Source: Prunus persica (lineage: Eukaryota; Streptophyta; Magnoliopsida; Rosales; Rosaceae). From it: a stretch of DNA of 64,000 bases. Every line of letters starts with the position of its first letter. Within the stretch, counting starts at the first letter, position 1. The notes under the pieces are model-generated. The model did no database searches. It had not been told where the DNA came from and worked only from the letters and a program-made list of their open reading frames with translations. Position numbers and translations under genes: made by a program. Shown here in pieces: positions 36,290 through 46,084 of the stretch. The stretch is taken from positions 3,368,941 to 3,432,940 of the forward strand of contig NC_034010.1 in the NCBI RefSeq assembly GCF_000346465.2, written 5' to 3'.

Positions 36290-36934
36290 CTTTTGCCTCT
36301 ATCATATTAACATGTTTACTATCAAAAGTTTATACTAAAATTTGAAATTCTACATTAAATTTGTAATTATAACTATCTGAAATTTTTCCTACATACATAA
36401 GACTGATACTTAAATTTTTATATTCTCCTTTCATATTATAATTTTTTGTCCTTATGCTAATTTTAATATGTTTACTAAATTCTCTAATATTCATGACATA
36501 ATTAGGAATACATCTTATGACTGCTAAGTTTGTGCTAAGATCTAATTATGCTATGGCTATAGCTGCTTGCTGATGGTTATCCCATCTGTCCTCATATATA
36601 TATATATATATACTAGTGCTTTAGTTCCTACTTATGCTCTAGCGAATCCAACTATTCCTATCATAATTGTTCCACTGTGAATTTGTTGACGATGTGATTT
36701 TTTAAGGTGTTCTATTGTTGTGTTACTAAGTAAATTAAGAGTTACTTCTTTATCTATACAGCTTACTTCATGTTGACTGATGCTACTTACAATACTATGT
36801 CTATTTTCAAATCTTCCTAATTGATATAAATTATATTTATTTTTCTGAGATTTTTCTAAGAAATTCTTGTGCTTCTTGTGGTATATATCTTCTGTTCTAA
36901 CTATTTCTTTTCCTTTTCTTATAAAGAGTTCCAT
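36290..36934 (-). pseudogene. Viral movement protein remnant
   Basis: An open block at 36934-36632 followed by in-frame and shifted remnants to about 36290. The pattern of a His-rich helix, a beta-strand block near 36640-36680, and a later conserved block near 36420-36500 fits the 30K-type movement protein of caulimovirids. Stops and an AT microsatellite (about 36596-36611) interrupt it. Confidence 0.65.
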
Positions 36935-37773
36935 TTACTATTATCAAATGGATTTATTCTACTTTTTCTTCTATGAGGATTATTTCCTAAGGTTAAATTT
37001 TCCAATTTATCAACTAAGTCTTTAGGTAATGTAGAAGTAGTATTATGTACTGCTTGATTAATTTTTGTTATTTGTTCTTTTAATTGATCTACTTTTTCAA
37101 CTAAAATTTAAAATTAATTGGATAATTAAATTATTTTGTCTAATAGGGATATTAGTACTCACTACAGATGTTGTAAAGTCTGTGAGACCTATTGGTTCCT
37201 TATCTAGTTGACTAACTTCTTCTAATGCTTTTATATATTTATTATTAATTTTGGAATATGTCATTAAACCAAAAGTCTATCTATTTTACTATGTAACTTT
37301 TCTACTTGTTCAGTTAATGTCTTTTGTACTAACTGTATTTTTTGCACTTCCAATTTTAATTGTGCAATAATTTCTAATGACTGGAGTTCTATTTGTTTTG
37401 GTTTACTATCTATAAGATCTATGAGTTCTTTTATTTCTTTCTTACTAGGAAATCTTTGGATATTCCTATTATTATCTTCTAATTGGGATGTTATATAGTC
37501 TAAGTTTTGTCTAATTGTTTTTAAGGAATTTTTCTAAAAATATTCTAGTAACTGTTGAATTATCCTATTATTTTTGTCATGTTCAAATTTTACACCCTCT
37601 GCTTGACTAATTTAAAAGGTCAATAATACTATTTTCTAAGGGACTGTTACTACTATGTAATACATGTTTGTGTTCTTTTTGTGGAAAAAAACAAACTAAT
37701 GTATTATTATCTCGAGTTAATTTTTTCTTTTGTTGTTCACTAATTTCTAAATTGAGGTATTCTATTATAAAAT

Positions 37774-38034
37774 TTATCTAAGTCTACATTTTTCTTTTAA
37801 GATGCCTAAATGCTCCTGGAAAGCTTCTATGGATTCTGTATATACTTCTAAATGATATTGATTTCTTGTTATACTATTATGTACTTCTAATTTTCTTCTA
37901 GGATAATTATCTACTTCTGGTGATTTTATAAATTCCTCTAAATTGCTAATTTCTTTTTGGTATTCTGCTTTCTGTTTCTTTAATTCTTGTAACCTTTTTT
38001 TTATTCTAATAGGTGTCCACCAAAGACCAAACAT
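37774..38034 (-). pseudogene. N-terminal viral ORF remnant, coiled coil
   Basis: 86 codons, the first ORF after the primer site. Rich in Lys, Glu, Gln and Leu with heptad-like spacing, so a coiled coil is likely. Between it and 36935 the frame is broken repeatedly. No specific function is recognised. Confidence 0.5.
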
Positions 38035-38172
38035 GCAAATGGTTTACTGTTCTTAACTGGTTTAACAAAATTTTAACATATTGTAAAACGTTGGTTTTTA
38101 TCAGTTGTGTTAATTGACTTCTGTCCTCAAGGTACTTTACTGGTATAACTATATTATTAAGGAGCTAAACTA

Positions 38173-38186
38173 GGGTTCTGATACCA
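38173..38186 (-). other. Initiator-Met tRNA primer-binding site
   Basis: The minus strand reads TGGTATCAGAACCC, matching the 3' end complement of plant initiator tRNA-Met. This is the usual minus-strand primer site of caulimovirids and many LTR elements. Confidence 0.75.
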
Positions 38187-38303
38187 TTTTTGAAAATGGG
38201 TCTTAGTCAAGGTTTTTACAAGCCAAAATAATAACCAGACACCATGCCTAGAACATAGAACTGTAAAGACACAAACTTAAAGGGCTATGGAGCAGAACTC
38301 AGA

Positions 38304-39900
38304 CACTACTACAAAAAGCGAAAAAGACGACCAGAAAATAACGACGGTCTAAGTGAAAACCGTCGTGGTTTTTAAAAAGACGACGGTTCTAAAAACACCG
38401 TCGTGTAATACCACCTTAGACAACTAAAAATGGAGATTCAAATGGCTGTTCAAAAACAACGACGTACCTAATTAAACAACCGACGTCTATTTGAAACAGA
38501 TTTCCGCAGTGTAAAATCAAAGCAAACAAATAACGGCAGAAGTTATGAATAGACCGACGTAGAAAGTAAAGACGACGATTTCAATAAAAGTCGCCGTTTT
38601 TACTCATAAAATAACACGACGAGGTTTTCGTATAAGACGCCGTATAATTACAAACAAATCCACGGCTTTAAAATACAAAATAATCTTAACAGATGACACA
38701 GATTTGCAATCAGAGAGACAATTTTTTGGAAGTTGATCAACGTCGTTGCAAATTTGCAATCAGAGAGACAATTTTGAACGACGGTTATATTATACCTAAC
38801 GACGTTTAAAAACAAATCAACGTCGCTCAACAAATATATTACGTCGTCTTAGTCTTACTTAAGACGACGAAAAACGACGACAGTAGTACAAAAACAGTCG
38901 TTGTTTTTATATTCTTATTTTAGTTAAATCTGTCGTGTTAGTTAAAAACGACGGCATAACAAAAAACCGTCGTTTTGTTTCAAACTGAATTAATTTAAAA
39001 TTTCTTCAGGAAAGCAAAATCTATTTATAATTTCCTCGGGTTAGTAATATTGCGTCGTGTTAGTTTACAAATTCTAGAACATTAATTTCCCTCATTTTAA
39101 ATTTCCTCGGGAAAGAAAAATCTATTTATCACGCTTTGTAATTGAAAACTAAAACTGAAAGAATTCTGGAAAAAAAACTCTATTTATAATTTAAAAATAA
39201 AATCCACGTCGGTTGTATTACACTTAACGACGTTTAACAAAATAATCTACGTCGGTAATTATAAATCTACCGCCATCTTATAGAATAAATTTTTAAAACC
39301 AACGGCGGTCCTTACCAAAAAACCGCCGTTTAAATTGTAAAATCAACGTCGGTATTACCGACGTATATACAGAACTCCACGTCGGTACATTAATAATCCC
39401 GACGTCTTAAATTATCTACCATGACGCGAGTTATTACTTATGTACTTTAATTTTTGAGTTTACTACGACGGTACCTACAACACTACTGTCGTATTTATTT
39501 ACCACGTCCGAAGTTAAATTTACCGTCGTATTTTGATATTCTTATTTTATTTGTAAGCAACTTTTCGTCTACTTGACTTACACATTCGTTGTTTTTATAT
39601 TCTTATTTTATTTAAAAATTAAAATCCACGTCGGTTATATTAAACCTAACGACGTTAAATTAAATGATTCCACGTCGAACGAAAAATATTGCGTCGTGTT
39701 AGTTAAAAACGACGTAGTTAAATGTAACCGCCGTATTATTTTTTTGAAATGGTTTTATATATAAGCAACTTTTCGACTTACACATGCACTGTTTCCAAAC
39801 CCGATTAAAAATTTCAATCTCCCAGAGAAACCTTTTCGTCTTTTTTCCTTGTCAGAGCATTGTCAGAGTTTCTCATCGTCTTCCTCTCGTCTTCTTCGTC
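38304..39900 (+). repeat. Left subterminal repeat array
   Basis: AT-rich DNA with dozens of CGACGT/CCGTCGT/ACGACGG motifs in alternating orientation, often as facing pairs such as ACGACGGT..ACCGTCGT a few dozen bases apart. It starts right after the terminal repeat and continues into the leader of the first gene. In CACTA elements this zone binds the element's regulatory protein; that is inferred here. Confidence 0.85.
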
Positions 39901-40640
39901 GTCTTTGAATTTAAACATCGATCATCTTCCTCTTGCTTTCATTGCACGCAAAAGGTAAGCTTTCATTTTCACTATTTTGGTTACTGTTTTGCATGCTCAT
40001 ACGTTTTTTGTTTGAAAAATCTTTTTACCTTTTTTCTGGCCAAAATCATTTTACTTCTTTCCAAGTTTGATAAAATATACAGACAAAGAGGGAAAGTTTC
40101 CAACTTTGAAGACAACTACCTCAACTAAATAAGACGACGGTAGACCACGACGGTTCGTCAGTTGTTCTAGCGTCGTCTGAAAATTGACAAAGTTGTTTTT
40201 AAAATAATAGTCTTTTTTTATATGCTTGTTTAATTGCAGGTTTGATTTCTCTGAACAATGGTTTTTGTTTTTCCCTTATTTGATAAAATATAAAGAAAAA
40301 GAAACTAGGGTTGGTATCTAATATAGACGAAAAATATCTTATTGTTTTACGTCGTGTGAATGTTAATACCACGACGGTGTATTACTATTGACGTCGTATG
40401 GACATAAATACCACGACGTTATATAAATAATAGTTTTACCACGACGGTGTATTACTATTGACGTCGTGTGAACATATATACCACGACGTTATATAAATAA
40501 TGGTTTTAAACATTTATTACGTCTGAGATTATTTCATTGCGTCGTCTAAAATCATATCATACGTCGTATTTTTTTAATACCGTCGTTTGTGTTCTTAATG
40601 TTTTCCTGAAATATTTTCACTTGCAGTTTTGTCTGTTAAA

Positions 40641-43600
40641 ATGGTTTCTCAACAACAAACTAAGGATTCTGGCTCCAAGAAGCTTGGAATGGTAGCTCCT
40701 CAAGACAAGTCTTCGAAGGAGATGAAGTCTTCGAAGAAGATGAAGTTTGCTTCATCATCTGCTGAGACAGAACCAACCAGCCAGACAACAATCTCTGATG
40801 ATTCAAAGACTGGTCGAGGTATGAGCACAATGCCTCGTGTTGTGAAGAGAAAGCTTCAGAAACTGAGGCCAATTGTTGAGTACAATAAAAGGGGGAAAGG
40901 TGTTGGCCAAGCACATATTGAGATGCAGTCGTATATTGGTGTCTTGGCACGCTCCAGGATCCCACTTGTGGACAAGAAATGGTCCCAAATCCCCAAGGAT
41001 ATAAAGGAGCAGATTTGGGAAGCAGTTGACATGGCTTTTGTCGTAGGCCAAGGGGGCAAGACCTCTGTTTTATCTTCTGCTGCCAAGAAATGGAAGGATT
41101 TCAAGTCTACACTAACGAGGCATTATATCCTTCCATACACCAATGACAGGGAGAAATTAAGCCAACCCCCTGAAACATATAAATTCATAGAGAAAGCACA
41201 ATGGGATGCCTTTGTAGCTTCAAGGCTATCCAAAGATTTTGAGTCTGTGCATTCTCAACATGCACAGATTAGGGAGAAACTCGAGTACAATCATCGATTG
41301 TCTCGAAAAGGATACGCTGGATTGGAGGATCAATTGGAGGAAACCATGCCTGGGGTAGAAATTGATCGATCTACCTTATGGAAGAGAGTTAGACAGGACA
41401 AACATGGTAACATCCCTGATCCAAAGGTGGCAGAGAAAGCAAAATTAATTGTAAGCCTACTCACTCTGTTTTAAATTTTTATTAAACTGTGAATTATTCT
41501 TATTACGTCGTATGTTATATTTTTCGTCGTGTGAATGATATTTCCACGTCGAAAAGTTTTTAAAAACGTCGTTAACGGTCTAAATAGGAATCACTACTCT
41601 GTTTTCTGTAATTATAGCATAAGACGTCGGTGGTTCATTTTCGCGTCGTGTGAATGATATTACCACGTCGAAACGTTTTTAAAAACGTCGTTAACGGTCT
41701 AAATAGGAATCACTACTCTGTTTTCTTTAATTATAGCATAAGACGTCGGTTGTTTATTCATTTCGTCGTTTTAAATAAATAACCACGTCGGTATAACTAC
41801 CGTCGTGATAAGTTATAATAACGTCGGTTTATACGTTATTGCATCGTGTGAAATTATATAATACGTCGTTTGTACATAAATAACCGTCGTGTGTTTTTTT
41901 GTTTATCTTTGTTTTAGGATGAATTGCAGAAACAAGTCTCGGAAGGCAAAGTCAGAGTAGATGGCAGCAATGATGTGCTGACCATGGCTTTGGGCCCCGA
42001 GCATCCAGGCAGGGTGAGGGGAGTTGGTGCTGGTGTTTCCCCAAGGCAATATTTCAATTTGCCCAAACCACAGAGGGTGAGCTTTGACGACCGTTTGAAG
42101 GAGAGTTTAAGAGTTCTCCTTCAAGAAGAGACTAAAAAGATGGAGGCTAAGGCAAGGGAAGAGGCCTTAAGGATGGAGGCTAGGACAAAACAATTGGTAG
42201 AGGCTGAGAGGGAGCATTTCCTGAGTCAGCTTTCCCAATTAATTCCCAATTTTGATCCAAGCATGCTTAAACCAAGAATTAGCCAAAGCCCCAAAAATCC
42301 AATGTCTGACAAAGCTAGCTGCTCTGGAGGTGATGTGAGATCCCTACATTTGGAGGATGATACTGCCAAAATGGGGAAACATCAGCCAAATGAAGAGAAG
42401 GAAGAAGAAAAAAAAGATGAAGAGAAGGAAGAAGAAAAGGAGAAAGAAGATGAAGAAAAGCATGACGACAAGGTATGTTCACATAACTTTGCCTTTTTTA
42501 TTTGTTTTTCAAAATTTCAGACGTCGATATTTTTATTTAATCCGTCGTTTGTTTACAATTTAGACGGCGGAATTTTTTTAAGACGTAATAAAATATTTAA
42601 ACGACAGTTTTTTCACCGTCGTCTAAATGGTTTCAGACGACGCTATATTCATAAAACCGTCGTCTTTATTGAATTACCACGACAGTTTTTTCACCGTCGT
42701 TTAAATACTTTTAAGACGACGTTTTATTCCTTAAACCGTCGTCTTTATTGAATTACCACGTCATTTTTTTTATTTCTTTAAACAGGTTATTGAAGTTGGT
42801 GATTATTCAAATATGGAGGCGCCATCTTCTTTAAAAACCCTTTGTCGTTTTGCGGAAACGACACTCCTGCCTGAGGATAAGACACTCCAATTTACAATTG
42901 ATAAGGAGGTGTTTGGTGGTGAGCGCAATACCTTCCTCCTGCCTGAAGATATTACACAATTTGCAGGCATGGAAGAAATTGGAGCTACTGTATTGGCTGT
43001 ATATATGAGGTTTGTACTTCTAAAATAATACCTCGTTGGTTTATATATTGCGTCGTCTTAACTAACTAACCACGTCGTCTTAACTAACTACCGTCGTGAT
43101 AAATATATTATAACGTCCTCATCTATTTCAATACGTCGTGTGAAATATTATAATACGTCGTTTTTTTATACATAACCGTCGTGTTTTTTTGTGCTGACTT
43201 GTTTATATTATTTTATGTATTTAGGTACTTACACGATGTTTTGAAACAAGCCAATATGTGCAGCATGGTTGGCTTTATTGACCCTGCTACAGTTAGTGCC
43301 AACTCTGGCACAATAACTGAAAGATCACGACTGGTAGCAGCTCGACTTCAGAAGACAGACGGTGAACAGATTTTCATGATGCCTTACAATCCAGGGTTAG
43401 TCTCCTTAGGATTTTGTTTTTATGATTTTCAATAAATGACAGCTTATAAACTAACCACGTCGGTGTTTTATTTTATTTAGTCGTTTGAAACTACTAACCA
43501 CGTCGGTATTTATTTATCGTCGTGATAAATATATAATGTCGTCGTTATCTACTTTATTTCGTCGTGTGAAATACTATAATACGTCGTTTTTGTAAATAAC

Positions 43601-44184
43601 CGTCGTTTTTATATTAATTTTGTGCAGCCGTCATTGGATCTTGCTGATTGTAAGTGCAAAGAAGGAGACCGTCTATTTTCTGGATCCTCTGCCAGGTCAT
43701 CGTGTGGTCGACGAAGAGGCGAAAAACATCGTGAACAGTGCTTTAAAAATATATAATACCCACATAGCCCGAGCAGGACGTAAAAATGTAATTTGGAAAA
43801 CTCTCTCAGGCACACCAAAGCAACCCAGCAATGTCGAATGCGGGTATTATGTGATGCGCTTCATGAGGGACATCATCATGGATCCTTCCTTGGGGTTTGA
43901 GAATAAGGTAAGAAGAAATTACCTTCATACATTTCACGTCGTTTTTTGTATTATCAACGACGGTCATGTAAAATTAACGTCGTTGAATGGATATACTACG
44001 TCGGTTATGAAAAATATCGTCGTCTGTGATTGAATTTCTTTTTATTTATAAACCCTAATAGTCATTGTTTATGCAGTATGCCAAGGGAAACCAGGAAGCT
44101 TCATACCCCCAAGAAGCCATTGATGAAGTCCGGAATGAATGGGCAGAGTTTGTTTTCCAAATTATTAAACAGGGCAATTATTGA
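40641..44184 (+). CDS. CACTA second protein: plant transposase (Ptta/En/Spm) region fused to C48 Ulp1-like protease
   Basis: Six exons: 40641-41450, 41918-42472, 42786-43009, 43225-43395, 43628-43907, 44077-44184. All junctions are GT-AG, phases close, and the total is 2148 bases, 715 residues. A 5'UTR intron is likely (GTAAGC at 39955 to CAG before 40627). Residues about 80-330 resemble the Ptta/En/Spm plant transposase family (KKWKDFKSTLTRHYI, then DVLTMALG and GRVRGVG). Residues about 350-455 are Lys/Glu-rich, probably coiled coil. Residues about 530-700 form a C48 cysteine protease domain with His589 (RHW), Asp606 (LDPL), Gln652 and Cys658 (VECGYY). Such proteases cut SUMO-like tags or precursors; the substrate here is unknown. 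It is transcribed in the same direction as the TNP2 gene. Confidence 0.88.
41525..41762 (+). repeat. 119-bp tandem duplication in intron 1 of the protease gene
   Basis: Unit 1 (41525-41643) and unit 2 (41644-41762) each start CGTCGTGTGAATGATATT and share the block TAAATAGGAATCACTACTCT. They differ at a handful of bases. Each unit contains about five CGACGT-type motifs. Confidence 0.9.
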
Positions 44185-45480
44185 ACACTTGATATTTATG
44201 TATAATGTACAAATTTTCTCTATAATATGTAATGTAAAAATTTGTTGAGGTTTTCTTAAATTAAAAAAAAAACAAACATACAAATTGCTTAACCGACGTG
44301 TAATACTTTTCCAACGACCTAATAAAGTCAAAAACCGTCGTATTTTGTTGTTTCGTGTTTTAAACAAATACGACGTAAAAATATAGTTAGACGACGTTCT
44401 TTGAACAATTGAGTCGTTTATGGTTTACAACATCTTCAATTTCTTAAGGTTCAGGGTATCATCGACGACGTTTATGTAACGACAGCGGTTAAGTCGTGGA
44501 ATATATAGTTTACGTCGTATAGTTAAATAGCCGCCATGGTTTCTCATTTTAACGACTTAGTAGTCTATTACAATTTACAACGTCTACAATTTATTTAATA
44601 CCGACGTGGTTTGTTGTTGTGGTAAGAATATTTTATTATTTTTATATCAAAATATTCAAAATAAATATAAAATAAATCAGAAAATTGAAAAGTCAACTCC
44701 TATGAAGTCATTGATATATTTTCTTCCACATAAACCTTGAAAAAATTCATTTTGAATAACAAAAATTTAAAATGACCATCCAAAATAAAATTGTTTTGAT
44801 GAGTCATAAAATCACTTCTAGTTTTATGGTTTAGGGTTTAGAGTCTAGGGTTTAGAGATTAGGGTTGTTATTTATTGGGGTTTATTTTTAAAGTATAATT
44901 TTTGGGTAGTCTAGGTTATATGTTAGGCTTTAAAACCATAAAACCTTTTATAAACTTAATTTTTTAAATTGTATAATTTAGTTTTATGGGTTTAGGGTAT
45001 TAATTTTTAACGACGGTGGTTGGGTCGTGGAATACATATTTTACGTCGTACAGTAAAACATACGACATGGTTTACGCTTTAAACGACGTCATTTTAATAT
45101 GTAAGTCGGTTTATATAATTTACAACGTCTTTAATTTCTTAACACCGACGTGGTTTTTCAGTCGTCGTTATATAAAAATTTCAAAATAAATTTAAAATTA
45201 ATCCGAAAAATGAACGGCCTTACGTTCTTTATCCGAAAAATGAAGTTTCCGTCGTGGAAGATTAAATTTACGTCGGTACTTGTAGAACTTTCGCCTTGGT
45301 TTTTCTTTCGACGTTTTAAAACGCGCGCGCTCTAAAAATTTTCGCGCGACCTAAATTTTTTTAGATTTGGCTCTTATTCTTATACTTCGATCCCTGAAAT
45401 CTAAAATTTCAGATTTCGCGCGACATAACATTTCGCTCTCTCACTTCTGCTCTAATTAAAAGTTGCACTCTCCAGGCTCC
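44185..45480 (+). repeat. Internal CGACGT-motif array between the two CACTA genes, with telomere-like segment
   Basis: 3' flank of the protease gene and probable promoter of the transposase gene. The motif is frequent at 44290-44620 and 45005-45300. In between, 44826-44867 holds a degenerate run of the plant telomere-type unit TTTAGGG (GGTTTAGGGTTTAGAG and similar), which also contains telo-box-like sequence. A GCGCGCGC-type stretch near 45320 precedes the probable transcript start of the transposase gene. Confidence 0.7.
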
Positions 45481-46084
45481 GTCGAATCTGTGAGCTCGTC
45501 CAACCTGTAAGTACAAACCCTATCTTCCCCTTGTAAATTCATTGAATGATATTAGGTTGTTTTGTTAAAGGGTTTTATGTGTATGCTTTGCAATCTGTTA
45601 ATAACGTGCTTATAGGTATGGGTTCATGGATTTTCTGTTTAATGGGTTCATGGATTACATTATCTGTTATGTTGAATTGGGAATGGATTTATTGTTTTCA
45701 TGCTTGGTTTCATGTATATGTTGGTTTCTTGCTTGGTTTCATATATATGTTGTGTTCTTAATGGGTTTTGTGTTCTTGAAAATAAACTGAGCCACGACGA
45801 ATTTTAAGGCATACGACGACGATTACACGACGGTTTTTTTAAACTACCGTCGTTGTATTACTTATACACGACGGTTTTTTCATAAACCGTCGTTTGTATT
45901 ACTTATAATAGACGACGTCTGTTGAAAATCCGTCGTCTATATATGCCAAATACGTCTGTTTTTGTTTAAAACCCGTCGTCTCTGTTGTGTATTACTTGCG
46001 ATTAGATCATTGTATAATCTGCTATAGTGATGGTCATTGCCTGTATTTTCACTTTATTATAGATAATAGGTTATAGTGTCGGAG

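Larger units (their letters stand above)
34171..38303 (-). mobile_element. Endogenous caulimovirid (pararetrovirus) fragment, decayed
   Basis: On the minus strand the order is: a Met-tRNA primer site (38186-38173), an N-terminal coiled-coil ORF, a movement protein, a coat protein with zinc knuckle, then an aspartic protease. This is the gene order of plant pararetroviruses of the Caulimoviridae. All parts are interrupted by stops and frameshifts, and reverse transcriptase/RNase H are missing, so it cannot produce virus. The DNA is very AT-rich compared with neighbours. The genus is not assigned; a petuvirus- or florendovirus-like origin is possible. The complete CACTA element has inserted at 38304, in the leader upstream of the primer site; viral or LTR-like DNA resumes at 50985. 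Confidence 0.8.

Noticed and set aside
34171..38034. Functional viral genes
   Set aside because: Every block is interrupted by stops or frameshifts and the reverse transcriptase is absent.
38304..39900. Regularly spaced short repeats resembling a CRISPR array
   Set aside because: Repeat units are only 6-10 bp, in both orientations, irregularly spaced, within CACTA ends of a plant genome.
40641..44184. Assigning the C48 gene to a Mutator-like element or to a host ULP1 gene
   Set aside because: It lies inside a single pair of CACTA termini with an AGA duplication, shares the element's repeat motif in its introns, and has a transposase-like N-terminus.
46076..46084. Transposase start at an in-frame GTG
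   Set aside because: The ATG at 46085 gives the usual MDKSW N-terminus; GTG starts are not expected in plant nuclear genes.
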